Of a DNA stretch of 64,000 nucleotides, positions 26,197 through 35,380 are shown in pieces. Position 1 is the first letter of the stretch. Every line of letters starts with the position of its first letter. The stretch lies in NCBI RefSeq assembly GCF_947492365.1, contig NZ_CANLMB010000001.1, positions 992,001 to 1,056,000 of the forward strand, given 5' to 3'. The notes under the pieces are model-generated. The model searched no databases. It worked only from the letters and a program-made list of their open reading frames with translations, and was not told where the DNA came from. Origin of the DNA: an uncultured Erythrobacter sp. (lineage in GTDB: Bacteria > Pseudomonadota > Alphaproteobacteria > Sphingomonadales > Sphingomonadaceae). Position numbers and translations under genes: made by a program.

Positions 26197-27740
26197 TCTG
26201 AACCCTCCCCTGTCAGCTCGCGATAAAGCGCCGTGCGATCGATCTTGCCATTGGGGTTGAGCGGCAACTTCTCGCGCCAGTGGATCATCTGTGGCTGCAT
26301 GAAATTGGGCAGCTCCTTCAGCAAAACCTTGGGCAATTGCGCCTGCTCATTACCGTCCATAGTCCCGCGTACCACCAGATGCACTGCATGGCCGAGCCGT
26401 TCGTCGGGAATGCCAAGCGCAACAGCTTCGGCCACCATGTCGGTTGCGATGGCCGCTTCCTCGATTTCCTGCGGACTAATGCGATTGCCCGCGCTCTTTA
26501 TCATCGCATCGCGGCGGCCGACGAAATAGAGCAAGCCATTCTCTGCACGTTTCACTCGGTCGCCCGACCAGACAGCAACACCTGCGTAGGTCGATTGCGA
26601 AGGTGCCTGCTTGAAACGCTCAGCCGTCCGCTCTGGATCTTGCCAATATCCTTGCGCAACCAGAGGGCCGCAATGGACTAGCTCGCCTTCTTCGTCTGGC
26701 GCAGCGACTTCGCCCTCATCATTGATGACCAAAATCTCCGCAAAGGGAATTGCGGTGCCCATCGAGGTTGGGTGCTCGTCTACCAGCGAGGGATCGAGAT
26801 AGGTCGAGCGGAACGCTTCGGTGAGACCATACATCGGGTATAGGTCTGCCTCAGTAAAGGTCCGCTGCAAATCGCTCACGAGGTCGGTAGTCAGAGCGCC
26901 TCCGCTGTTGGTCAGGCGGCGGAGCGGACCGCTGGCTTCGGCGGGCCAGTCTAGCTCGGTCAATTGCACCCATAGCGGCGGGACTGCAGCCAATGTCGTC
27001 ACCGAATGCTTAGCGCAAGCCTTGGCCACATCGCGCGGAAACAGGAAATCCAGCGGGACAACCGAGCCGCCCGCATACCACGTTGAAAGCAGCTGGTTCT
27101 GACCGTAGTCGAACGACAATGGCAGCACCGCAAGCGTCACATCATCGCTCGCCAGTTTGACGTAATGCGCCACGCTCACTGCGCCGAGCCACAGATTGGC
27201 ATGGCTCAACATCACGCCCTTTGGTCTGCCGGTTGATCCGCTCGTGTAGAGAATGGCGGTCAGATCATCAGGGGCGGCGCTGGAGGGGCCATGCGGGATC
27301 TCAGCTGAATATGCCGCGCTTAGCGCGTCCTTCTCGCTCCAGATCGCGCAATCGCCACGGACATCGCCTTCTTCCAGCGTCTTGAGCCGTGAGGGCGTTC
27401 CGATCAGCATCACCGCCCCGCTATCGGCCAGAATATGCGCAACCTGCGCGCGTTTGAGCAGCGGATTGATCGGCACATGGACGAGTCCCGCTCGCGCCGC
27501 AGCCAATGGCATCAGGCAAGTGAGCTCGCCCTTGGCCGCCCATGTCGCAACCCTTGAGCCCTTTGCAGACACTTCGCTCGCGAGCCAACCGGCGAGCCAA
27601 TCGACACAGCTCTTTAACCCATCGTGGTTAAGCACGCGGTCACGAAGCACCAGCGCCGGTGCCTCGCCATACCCCCGCGCACTCGCCAATTCGGCGAGAT
27701 GGTCAAGCGGGTAAGGCGTCAGATCGGGGCTATCGGGCAT
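26193..27740 (-). CDS. Acyl-CoA ligase (AMP-forming), exosortase A system-associated
   Basis: A 515-residue ANL-superfamily adenylating enzyme. The P-loop is YTSGSTGRPKGVMLSH (about residue 167), the adenine-binding segment is YPMYGLTEAFRS (about 300), the hinge region is FVGRRDAMIKSAGNRISP (about 405), and the catalytic Lys lies in NPNGKIDR near the C-terminus. It matches TIGR03098. It is coupled to the PLP decarboxylase and divergent from a GNAT-ACP-hydrolase operon 28 bases away. An ACP gene nearby suggests it loads a carrier protein rather than only CoA; that is inference. Confidence 0.9.
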   Translation of the reverse strand: MPDSPDLTPYPLDHLAELASARGYGEAPALVLRDRVLNHDGLKSCVDWLAGWLASEVSAKGSRVATWAAKGELTCLMPLAAARAGLVHVPINPLLKRAQVAHILADSGAVMLIGTPSRLKTLEEGDVRGDCAIWSEKDALSAAYSAEIPHGPSSAAPDDLTAILYTSGSTGRPKGVMLSHANLWLGAVSVAHYVKLASDDVTLAVLPLSFDYGQNQLLSTWYAGGSVVPLDFLFPRDVAKACAKHSVTTLAAVPPLWVQLTELDWPAEASGPLRRLTNSGGALTTDLVSDLQRTFTEADLYPMYGLTEAFRSTYLDPSLVDEHPTSMGTAIPFAEILVINDEGEVAAPDEEGELVHCGPLVAQGYWQDPERTAERFKQAPSQSTYAGVAVWSGDRVKRAENGLLYFVGRRDAMIKSAGNRISPQEIEEAAIATDMVAEAVALGIPDERLGHAVHLVVRGTMDGNEQAQLPKVLLKELPNFMQPQMIHWREKLPLNPNGKIDRTALYRELTGEGSE

Positions 27741-27768
27741 CAGGTTCCTGAAAGGGTTTTGGGGTCAA

Positions 27769-28788
27769 GTGATCGAAGCGCGGTATCATGACAGGGTTAA
27801 CGTCTTGCAAGACCTCTTTGCAAAGGGCGCGCCTGCGGTATCCCCGTTTGATCGGGCCGAATGGTATGCGCTGCTTGCCGAAACAGGTCTGACGCCGCTG
27901 ATTGCGATCGCTAGCGATGCGGATCACAGCGCCGCACTTGCACTGATTGAAGATGCAGCTCGCATCACTCCGTTGCGCAATTGGTATAGCTTTACATGGC
28001 GCCAGTTGGCTCCAGCAGGAAAGCAAGGCGACCGGTTATTGATCGAGATAGCACGGCAGCTCAAATCCCGCGGGCACCGCGTCACGCTCGAACCCGTGCC
28101 CGACGAAGACGGATCGGCCACCCGGCTCGCGCAGGCTTTTGCGCAGGCGGGTTGGAGGGTTGAAGTCACCAGCTGCGATGTCAATCATGTCCTCCATCTC
28201 AGCGGCAAGAGCTTCGCCGAGTATTGGGCCGAACGCCCTGGCCCTTTGCGCACGACCTTCAAACGCAAGGCCAAACATGTCGAGTGCAAGGTTCTAACCC
28301 ACTTCGATGAAGCGTTGTGGGACGACTATGAGGCGATTTACGCCGACAGCTGGAAGCCCGAAGAAGACCACCCTGCCATGCTGCGCCAGTTCGCACGCGA
28401 AGAAGGTGCAGCGGGACGGTTGCGGTTTGGCATGGCGTGGCACGATGGCAAGCCGGTCGCGGCGCAATGCTGGACCGTAGAAGCAGGAACCGCCTTCATT
28501 CACAAACTCGCCTATCTCGAAAGCGCAAAGAAGCTGTCCGCCGGAACCACTCTTTCGGCTGCTTTATTCGCACATGTCATAGACACCGACCGCGTGAATG
28601 AAGTCGACTTCGGCACCGGCGATCAAAGCTATAAGAGCGACTGGATGAACGCGGTGCGCCCGCGTTACCGGATCGATTGTCTGAACCTTGCTGCACCCAA
28701 AGCTTGGATCGATCTTGCACGCCTGACACTTGGCCGATTGCGGTCTGATGATGTCCCCGAACTTGCGCCGCTCCCCCCGCGACGGTAA
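27769..28788 (+). CDS. GNAT/FemAB-like transferase in the XrtA locus
   Basis: A 339-residue protein with a C-terminal GNAT-fold (CelD/FemAB-like) domain. RTTFKRKAKHVECKV near 165, WKPEEDHPAMLRQF near 200, GKPVAAQCWTVEAG near 228, and FGTGDQSYKSDWM near 285 parallel the RKARAEVRKGLKN and FGRSKTGSGPYNFKKNW segments of the FemAB protein encoded at 16821-17882. The start is a GTG at 27769 with AAAGGG upstream. It begins the plus-strand arm of the cluster ahead of the acyl carrier protein gene. A transfer from acyl-ACP is plausible but unproven. Confidence 0.78.
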   Translation: MIEARYHDRVNVLQDLFAKGAPAVSPFDRAEWYALLAETGLTPLIAIASDADHSAALALIEDAARITPLRNWYSFTWRQLAPAGKQGDRLLIEIARQLKSRGHRVTLEPVPDEDGSATRLAQAFAQAGWRVEVTSCDVNHVLHLSGKSFAEYWAERPGPLRTTFKRKAKHVECKVLTHFDEALWDDYEAIYADSWKPEEDHPAMLRQFAREEGAAGRLRFGMAWHDGKPVAAQCWTVEAGTAFIHKLAYLESAKKLSAGTTLSAALFAHVIDTDRVNEVDFGTGDQSYKSDWMNAVRPRYRIDCLNLAAPKAWIDLARLTLGRLRSDDVPELAPLPPRR

Positions 28789-28838
28789 GGGCGCCGGTCT
28801 AACCGGATCGCAACAGCGCTGCACGAAGAGCGGCGGAC

Positions 28839-29195
28839 ATGAAGGATCGAAGTGAGATGAGCACCAACCCAGCCACTGGTGACCTGTCTGAAAGCACTGA
28901 AGCTCGCGAAGAAGCTTCGGGCTTGCCGATGAGCCGCATGGCGCTCGATAGAGAGCTCAAATCGATCATCAGCGATGTGCTCGGCATTGACGAGGAGCAG
29001 GCGGGCGAGTTGACCGATGAGAGCGGTTTGTTCGGCCATCTGCCTGAACTCGATTCGATGGCCGTCGCTGGCTTGCTCACCGAAATGGAAGACCGGCTCG
29101 ACATCGTGATCGAAGATGACGATGTCGATGGCGAGATGCTCGAAACCTATGGCGGCTTGCTCGCCTTTGCAGAAGGCAAGCTGGCCGAGGGCTGA
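28839..29195 (+). CDS. Acyl carrier protein, exosortase A system-associated
   Basis: A 118-residue carrier protein. The C-terminal 85 residues form an ACP-like domain, with the phosphopantetheine serine in PELDSMAVAGLL (about residue 73). Acidic surface helices fit the family. The N-terminal 30 residues are Ser/Glu-rich and not part of the fold; ATGs at 28857 or 28929 could be the true start. It sits between the GNAT-like gene and two hydrolase-like genes, so it probably carries the group activated by the divergent acyl ligase. Confidence 0.88.
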   Translation: MKDRSEMSTNPATGDLSESTEAREEASGLPMSRMALDRELKSIISDVLGIDEEQAGELTDESGLFGHLPELDSMAVAGLLTEMEDRLDIVIEDDDVDGEMLETYGGLLAFAEGKLAEG

Positions 29196-29216
29196 TCCGG
29201 CCCGCGCTCGCGCCCC

Positions 29217-29897
29217 TTGATGATCTCGACCTGGCAAGCTCCGCTCGACGACGAGAAATACAGCGAAGAATTGCTGGTTTCCTTCGATCAAGGGCGCGCA
29301 CGCCGGGTTTTAATTCTGCCTGCGCTGTTTGACGAAGCTAACAAGATGCGGCGGTTTACGCTGCAAGTGATGCGGGCACTTGATGCGCTCGGGATTGACA
29401 GTTTTTTACCCGATTTGCCCGGGCAGAATGAGAGTTTGCAGCCGCTCGAGAATCAAACGTTGAAGAGCTGGCGCATTGCTGCGCGCGCTGCGGCGGAGGC
29501 GCTTGACGCGAACGAGTATCTCTCAATCCGCGCAGGCGCTCTAATTGCGCCCGAAGGACTTGATGGCCAACAATACGCCCCGCAAACCGGCCCCAAGCAG
29601 CTGCGCGCCATGCTCCGTGCCCGAACCATTGCCGCACGTGAAGCGGGTCATGAAGAATTGACGGAGACATTGAGCGAGTTGGGCCGGGCCGAGGGTCTGG
29701 TCCTTGCTGGTTGGCCTATCGGTGCAGCAATGTTTGCAGAGCTGGAAGCTGCGAACGACGGAACGACTCAGCGCGTCATCGAGCAAAAGGCCTTGGGCGG
29801 GCGCGGATTGTGGCTGCGTGCCGAGCCTGATGAAGATGCGGAGCAAGCGCATCGACTGGCAACGCTTATCGCTGGCTCCGAGGATCCAGAGGTATGA
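29217..29897 (+). CDS. Alpha/beta-hydrolase-like protein 2 of the XrtA locus
   Basis: A 226-residue protein at the position of 'hydrolase 2, exosortase A system-associated'. The N-terminal half looks like the first strands of an alpha/beta hydrolase (RVLILPALFDEANKMRRF, LGIDSFLPDLPGQNES). No GXSXG elbow is seen: the nearest candidate is AGWPIGAAM, near residue 167. It may thus be catalytically altered or inactive. Its stop overlaps the start of hydrolase 1 (ATGA). Confidence 0.7.
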   Translation: MMISTWQAPLDDEKYSEELLVSFDQGRARRVLILPALFDEANKMRRFTLQVMRALDALGIDSFLPDLPGQNESLQPLENQTLKSWRIAARAAAEALDANEYLSIRAGALIAPEGLDGQQYAPQTGPKQLRAMLRARTIAAREAGHEELTETLSELGRAEGLVLAGWPIGAAMFAELEAANDGTTQRVIEQKALGGRGLWLRAEPDEDAEQAHRLATLIAGSEDPEV

Positions 29898-30676
29898 GCA
29901 GACTGCATTTTGAATTTGGCTGCGGAAGCCTAAAACTTGCTGGCGCGCTCGACACCGCTCCGGGAATTACGGGGTTGCTGCTGGTGAGCGGCGGGAATGA
30001 GATACGCTCGGGCGCGTTCTCGGGCCAATCACACCTTGCAGCCGCAATAGCGCGCGCAGGCTTTCCCGTGTTCCGCTTTGACCGCCGCGGCATTGGCGAC
30101 AGCGAGGGCGAGAACCGCGAATTCCGATCCAGCGAAGGCGATCTCCGCGCCGCGCTCGAGGCTTTCCGAGCGATGGCTCCGCAGTTGGAGCGCGTTGTGG
30201 GCTTCGGCAATTGCGATGCTGCCTCGGCCTTGATGTTGAGCGCGGGCAAGGGTTTCGACGCTTTGGTGCTCTCCAATCCGTGGACCATCGAAGGCGATGC
30301 CGCTGACGGACCTATCCATACTCCCGACGCGGTGCGCGCGCGCTATATCGAGAAGCTCAGAAACCCGCGCGAGATCGGCCGTTTGTTGCGCGGCGGCGTA
30401 AACTTGCGAAAGCTGGCGCGCGGCCTCTTCTCTTCCTTGCGTCCTGCTCCAACCGCCAGCGGACTGGCTCAAGAAATGCGAGCGGGGATCGCGGGTTTCG
30501 AGGGTAAGGTCGATTTCCTCCTGGCAACCGGAGATCGCACCGCTCAATTGTTTGAAAGCGCATGGGACAAAGCGGATCCGCGCATCAAGCGCTGCGAAGG
30601 GGCGGGACATGCCTATGTCGAGCCCGAGCATCGCGCATGGTTAGAACAGCAAATTCTCACCGCTTTGCGCGCTTAG
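29894..30676 (+). CDS. Alpha/beta hydrolase 1, exosortase A system-associated
   Basis: A 260-residue alpha/beta hydrolase matching the TIGR03100 type. LLLVSGGNEIRSG (about 30) and FRFDRRGIGDSEG (about 60) are the oxyanion-side strands, and GAGHAYVEPEH near 238 offers the catalytic His. The nucleophile elbow reads GFGNCDAAS (about 102-110), so Cys replaces the usual Ser. A thioesterase-like role on the ACP-bound product is possible. It ends 4 bases inside the convergent RNA methyltransferase gene. Confidence 0.82.
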   Translation: MSRLHFEFGCGSLKLAGALDTAPGITGLLLVSGGNEIRSGAFSGQSHLAAAIARAGFPVFRFDRRGIGDSEGENREFRSSEGDLRAALEAFRAMAPQLERVVGFGNCDAASALMLSAGKGFDALVLSNPWTIEGDAADGPIHTPDAVRARYIEKLRNPREIGRLLRGGVNLRKLARGLFSSLRPAPTASGLAQEMRAGIAGFEGKVDFLLATGDRTAQLFESAWDKADPRIKRCEGAGHAYVEPEHRAWLEQQILTALRA

Positions 30677-31884
30677 CGCTCGAATAGGCTGACCAGCTCG
30701 ACATGCGTGGACCAGCGGAATTGACCGACCGGGCGAAGTTTTGCGAGTTTGAACCCGCCTGCAGCCAGGATCGCTGCATCGCGTGCCCAGCTTGACGGAT
30801 TGCAGCTGACATAGACCACGCGCTCGAGGCCGCTCGCCGCAGCGATTTCGGCAATTTGTGCTCTCGCACCGGCACGAGGCGGGTCCAGCAAAACCGCATC
30901 AAACCGATCAAGTTCAGAGGGTTGCAAGGGGTTGCGGAATAGATCTCTGTGGATCGCCAGAACTTTGCCACCCATTCGCGCGCTTGAGGCCTTGCAAGCC
31001 AGGTGCGCCGTCTGATCAGCCTCTGCCGCAAGGACTTTGCGCGAAGATGGCCCTTTACCCGCGAGAGCAAAAGCAAATGTGCCCAGCCCTGCAAACAAAT
31101 CCGCCACAAGCCGCGCCTCGCCCAACCACTCACAAGCATCCGCTACCATAAGCGCTTCCGCTTCGGCAGTGGCTTGCAGGAAAGCTCCAGCAGGCATCGC
31201 AACGGGCATTCTGGATAAGGTGACGGTGGCAGGCTCCGGCTCCCACACGGTCTCGGCTCCGTAGCCCTGATCGATTGTCAGGCGCGCCAGCGCATTGTCA
31301 CGCGCGAAGTCGAGTGAGGCCTCGGTCGCTTCCAAGCCATCAAGCGGGAAATGCTCGAGCCCCAAATCCACTCCCTGATCGCACAGCGAAAGCGCCAAAT
31401 TGACGTTGCCCTTGGGACCGTGACTTCCGACAAAGTCTCGCAATGGTCCAAGCAGCCGCGTAAGATCTGGATGCAGCACCGGGCATTCATCCAGATGAAC
31501 CAATCGGTGCGATCCGCCTTCGCGAAAACCCAGAACCGCGCCTTTATGAGTGCGCATTGCGTGAAGTGTAGCGCGTCTCCGCGCATTGGTAGGCGACAGG
31601 TGGGTGTCGAGCACCTCACCCGCTTCAAGCCCCTGCCCTTTTGCCGCATTGATAACGCGGTCATGAACAAAGTTGCGCAGCGTCTCTTCATCGGCATGCT
31701 GCAACTGACAGCCTCCACAGGTGCCGAAATGCGGGCATGGCGGCTCGATATGATGTGCTCCAGGCACGACTTCACCGTGAGCCGTAACTGTGTCGCCGGG
31801 GACTGCCAGTGCGACATGCTGGCCACTATCCGTGACGCCGTCACCTTTCGCTGCAAGGCGTACGATTTGCGAATGGTCACTCAC
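30673..31884 (-). CDS. RumA/TrmA-family RNA (uracil-5-)-methyltransferase
   Basis: A 403-residue class I SAM methyltransferase that methylates uridine in rRNA or tRNA. The iron-sulfur ligands are visible as CPHFGTCGGCQLQH (about residues 50-63) with a further Cys in DECPVLHP (about 135). The SAM motif is VADLFAGLGTFAFAL (about 263), LLDPPRAGA is near 335, and the catalytic Cys lies in VYVSCNPSS near 362. There is no TRAM domain, and it is shorter than E. coli RlmD. Its start overlaps the nnr stop (ATGA). Confidence 0.88.
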   Translation of the reverse strand: MSDHSQIVRLAAKGDGVTDSGQHVALAVPGDTVTAHGEVVPGAHHIEPPCPHFGTCGGCQLQHADEETLRNFVHDRVINAAKGQGLEAGEVLDTHLSPTNARRRATLHAMRTHKGAVLGFREGGSHRLVHLDECPVLHPDLTRLLGPLRDFVGSHGPKGNVNLALSLCDQGVDLGLEHFPLDGLEATEASLDFARDNALARLTIDQGYGAETVWEPEPATVTLSRMPVAMPAGAFLQATAEAEALMVADACEWLGEARLVADLFAGLGTFAFALAGKGPSSRKVLAAEADQTAHLACKASSARMGGKVLAIHRDLFRNPLQPSELDRFDAVLLDPPRAGARAQIAEIAAASGLERVVYVSCNPSSWARDAAILAAGGFKLAKLRPVGQFRWSTHVELVSLFER

Positions 31885-33269
31885 AGGCAGCGCTCCAGTG
31901 CTTTCGAGGTGTTGTTGGCCAGCTCTTCTGCGGTGAAGGCCGGTCCGCTTATTCGTGCAGCCCTGCTGTGCAGCCAGACCGCTTCACACGCCGCCTCGAA
32001 GGGACCACGCCCGCTTGCCATGCGGCTGACCGCAATGCCCGCCAGCACATCGCCGCTGCCGGCAACGGACAGCCAGCTTGGCGCGCGAGGAGCGAGAGCG
32101 ATGCGCCCATCCGGAGCAGCAATGACCGTGTCCGGACCTTTGGCCAGAACCACCATTCCGCTGGCCTGCGCCAGAGCTTGTGCGCGGTTGCGGCGCCCCT
32201 CGGCAATGACAGAGCAACTGCGGCACAGGGCTTCGAGTTCGCCCTCATGCGGAGTTGCAAGACAAAGCTGATCCTTGCGCAACATGTCTGGCTGCAGAAG
32301 CATCAGCGCATCGGCGTCCAGCACGCTTGGAACACCTGCACCGAGCGCCGCTTCTAGCTTTTGCTTTGCCCCCGCATCACGTCCTAAACCCGGCCCTATC
32401 AGCAGAGCCGAGATACGCCGGTCGGATATCGCGTCCACCAGCGGCGTGCCTTCGCAAACCAGACCCGGATCAAGCGAGACATGCCCTTCGGCAAGCAACT
32501 TAACATAGCCCGCACCTGCTCTTTGCGCGGCGCTAGCTGCCAAAGTAGCCGCTCCGGGCATCTCGCCGCCAATAATCACCGCAAGTCCGCGGGTATATTT
32601 GTGCGCGTCTAGCGCTGGCGGTGTGAGACTGGGCCGCGTCACGAGCTGCGCCGCGCCCTCAACGGCCTCAATCCCGATCGGCACTAACCGCTTTGCGCCC
32701 ATCACAGAGCTACCTGGCAAGCACCAATGCGCGTACTTCCACGCCCCCAGCGCAAGCGTCACATCGTAATTCGGTAGCGGTTCGTTGAGCAGCGCCCCGT
32801 CATCGCTGGCGATCCCCGACGGCAAATCGACCGCAACGCTAAGTGCATGATGCGATGCCAGATCGCGCAGCAACAAAGCATGTTCTCCCGACAATGGTCG
32901 CGCGAGCCCCGATCCGAACAGGCAATCGACAAAGATACCGCCATGCACTGAACCGCCCGAAGTCAGGACTTCTCCTGTCCACTTGCTCCGCGCTTCACGC
33001 GCTGCATCGGTCTTAGGATCAACCGGAGCGATCAAACGCACTTCATTGCCTGCTTGGCGCAATAGCCGCGCGATCACATAGCCATCGCCGCCATTGTTGC
33101 CCGGGCCGCACAGAACCGTGACAGAGCGCCCGCAAGCAATCCGCCTGATCCACTCCGCAGCGCCACCCGCCGCGACCTCCATCAGCCGCGTAACGCTCGT
33201 TCCGGCATCGAAGAGTGCTTGTTCGGCGGCGCGCATTTGAGCGGCGGTGAGGATCTGTGAGTCATTCAT
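31881..33269 (-). CDS. nnr: Bifunctional NAD(P)H-hydrate epimerase/dehydratase
   Basis: A 462-residue repair enzyme for hydrated NAD(P)H. The N-terminal YjeF epimerase domain has LCGPGNNGGDGYVIARLL (about residue 48) and VDLPSGIASDDG near 125. The C-terminal ADP-dependent dehydratase domain has IGPGLGRDAGAK near 290, ATPHEGEL near 340, and the substrate-binding VAGSGDVLAGIA near 405. The start is the ATG at 33269, 8 bases inside the lipoprotein gene; upstream frame has no support. It is part of the tight ilvD-lipoprotein-nnr-rumA run. Confidence 0.93.
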   Translation of the reverse strand: MNDSQILTAAQMRAAEQALFDAGTSVTRLMEVAAGGAAEWIRRIACGRSVTVLCGPGNNGGDGYVIARLLRQAGNEVRLIAPVDPKTDAAREARSKWTGEVLTSGGSVHGGIFVDCLFGSGLARPLSGEHALLLRDLASHHALSVAVDLPSGIASDDGALLNEPLPNYDVTLALGAWKYAHWCLPGSSVMGAKRLVPIGIEAVEGAAQLVTRPSLTPPALDAHKYTRGLAVIIGGEMPGAATLAASAAQRAGAGYVKLLAEGHVSLDPGLVCEGTPLVDAISDRRISALLIGPGLGRDAGAKQKLEAALGAGVPSVLDADALMLLQPDMLRKDQLCLATPHEGELEALCRSCSVIAEGRRNRAQALAQASGMVVLAKGPDTVIAAPDGRIALAPRAPSWLSVAGSGDVLAGIAVSRMASGRGPFEAACEAVWLHSRAARISGPAFTAEELANNTSKALERCL

Positions 33270-33642
33270 TAGCTGGGAATGCAAGCAGATCGGCAGAAAG
33301 TCGGTACCTTGATCCTTCCACGCCAAATTCCCAAATAGTCGGCCCGTCGGCGCCCAATCCCGGCAGCGAAAGCCGTTCATAATTGATGGGTTCCGCACCA
33401 TCAGCAACAATAAGCAGGTGGGGTTCGTCGTCCCTCCTGTAAAAACGCCTGAAGCCCCCATCGGGATGGTGAATTACGAATTCGTCATCCGAGACTTGTT
33501 CAAGCGTGCAAACCGGCTCGAAGCCTGCCCCCGGTCCAATCGCGCACTCGACCTCCGCCCCCTCAGCGTCAGGCGAAGTGTTTGCGCCACACGCGGTCAA
33601 AGCCGCTAGAAGAACACCCGCGCTAAATATCCGCAAAAACAT
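33262..33642 (-). CDS. Small putative lipoprotein
   Basis: A 126-residue protein not assigned to a family. The lipoprotein signal ends at LTAC (Cys18). The mature part is acidic, with two Cys (ECAIGPG and PVCTLEQ) and a beta-rich middle ([17 protein letters not shown]), possibly a small disulfide-bonded fold. The gene overlaps the end of ilvD by 20 bases and the start of nnr by 8, so it is a genuine coupled gene rather than a chance frame. Confidence 0.75.
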   Translation of the reverse strand: MFLRIFSAGVLLAALTACGANTSPDAEGAEVECAIGPGAGFEPVCTLEQVSDDEFVIHHPDGGFRRFYRRDDEPHLLIVADGAEPINYERLSLPGLGADGPTIWEFGVEGSRYRLSADLLAFPANE

Positions 33643-35338
33643 GGGTTTCCGCCTTTGCGCCCGGATGGGTCAGTGCCCCCTTGCGCGCTGATCCAACGTT
33701 TTGCGAATAGCGCCACAATGCGCCCGATTGGTAATCATTCGTGCGTGGCTGCCATGCCTTGCGGCGCTCTTCCAGCACAGCCTCGTCAACCTCGAGTTCG
33801 ATCGTGCCTGCTTCGGCGTCGATGCTGATCGTGTCGCCGTCCTCGACCAGAGCAATCGGACCGCACTCGGCTGCTTCGGGGCCGACATGGCCAATACAGA
33901 AGCCGCGTGTCGCGCCTGAGAAACGTCCATCTGTGATAAGCGCGACCTTCTCGCCCATACCCTGCCCGTACAGCGCGGCAGTGGTGGCGAGCATTTCGCG
34001 CATGCCGGGTCCGCCTTTGGGCCCTTCATAGCGGATCACGACAACACTGCCTTCGATGATTTCGCGCGCTTCAACCGCAGCAAAAGCGTCCTCTTCGCAT
34101 TCAAAGACCTGTGCGGGGCCTGTGAATTGCAAGCGCTCCATACCAGCGACCTTAACAATCGCCCCGTCAGGCGCGAGCGAGCCTTTGAGACCGACCACGC
34201 CGCCTGTGGGCGTAATCGGGGTCTTCACATCATAAAACACCTTCTGGTCGGGGTTCCAGGTGATCTCCTCGATATTCTCGCCCAGCGTCTTGCCGGTCAC
34301 AGTTATCGGCTCGGGGTCAAGGAAACCGCCATCGAGCAGCGTTTTCATCGCCATATAGACCCCGCCCGCTTCATGCATGTCCTTGGCGACATACTTCCCG
34401 CCCGGCTTGAGGTCGGCGATGTAAGGCGTCGACTTGAAGATTTCAGCCACGTCGAACAGGTCGAACTCGATTCCGCATTCGCTGGCCATGGCGGGCAGAT
34501 GAAGCGCAGCATTGGTCGATCCACCGGTCGCGGCTACTACGCGGGCGGCGTTTTCGAATGCAGAGCGTGTGCAAATATCGCGCGGGCGCAGATTGCGCTC
34601 CAGAAGGACCATGACCTGCGCACCGGCAGCGCGCGCAATTTCTTCGCGTGAAGTGTAAGGTGCGGGCGCCATGTTGCTGTTTGGCAGGCTCAATCCAATT
34701 GCTTCGCCCACACACGCCATAGTGTTCGCTGTGAACTGACCACCGCATGCGCCGTGGCCCGGACAGGCAACTTTTTCGAGCGCGATCAGCTCTTGCAGCG
34801 GGCAATTGCCGGCGGCGTGCTGACCTACGGCTTCAAACACATCAACGACGGTCACGTCCTTGCCGTGATGCGTGCCGGGCAGGATCGAACCGCCATAGAC
34901 AAAGATCGAAGGCACATTGAGCCGCAGCATCGCCATCATCATGCCCGGCAAGCTCTTGTCGCACCCGGCAAATCCGACGAGCGCATCATAGCAATGTCCG
35001 CGCACCGATAGCTCGACACTGTCGGCAATCACTTCGCGGCTGGCGAGCGAGCTTTTCATGCCTTGATGGCCCATCGCGATCCCGTCGGTCACGGTGATCG
35101 TGTTGAAGCGGCGCGGTGTTCCTCCCCCGGCAATCACGCCTTCGCGGCAGATATCGGCCTGCGGATCGAGCGTGGTGTTGCACGGCGCTGAGTCATTGCC
35201 AGCGCTGGCGACCGCCACAAACGGACGCGCGATTTCTTCTTCGGTCATCCCCATGGCGTAATAGTAAGAGCGCTGCGGCGCGCGTTCGGGGCCGACCGAG
35301 ACGTAACGGCTGGGCAGTTTGGACTTGTCGAAGGACAT
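33623..35338 (-). CDS. ilvD: Dihydroxy-acid dehydratase
   Basis: A 571-residue Fe-S dehydratase of branched-chain amino-acid biosynthesis, converting dihydroxyacids to 2-keto acids. The three cluster cysteines are visible in SAPCNTTLD (about 52), [11 protein letters not shown] (about 124) and [14 protein letters not shown] (about 198). The length is standard. The start is the ATG at 35338. It heads an overlapping run with the lipoprotein, nnr and rumA genes. Confidence 0.96.
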   Translation of the reverse strand: MSFDKSKLPSRYVSVGPERAPQRSYYYAMGMTEEEIARPFVAVASAGNDSAPCNTTLDPQADICREGVIAGGGTPRRFNTITVTDGIAMGHQGMKSSLASREVIADSVELSVRGHCYDALVGFAGCDKSLPGMMMAMLRLNVPSIFVYGGSILPGTHHGKDVTVVDVFEAVGQHAAGNCPLQELIALEKVACPGHGACGGQFTANTMACVGEAIGLSLPNSNMAPAPYTSREEIARAAGAQVMVLLERNLRPRDICTRSAFENAARVVAATGGSTNAALHLPAMASECGIEFDLFDVAEIFKSTPYIADLKPGGKYVAKDMHEAGGVYMAMKTLLDGGFLDPEPITVTGKTLGENIEEITWNPDQKVFYDVKTPITPTGGVVGLKGSLAPDGAIVKVAGMERLQFTGPAQVFECEEDAFAAVEAREIIEGSVVVIRYEGPKGGPGMREMLATTAALYGQGMGEKVALITDGRFSGATRGFCIGHVGPEAAECGPIALVEDGDTISIDAEAGTIELEVDEAVLEERRKAWQPRTNDYQSGALWRYSQNVGSARKGALTHPGAKAETHVFADI

Positions 35339-35380
35339 TTTCTTTCCCGTAGAGTGCTTCTGGGGAAATAGCCTGTGCCG

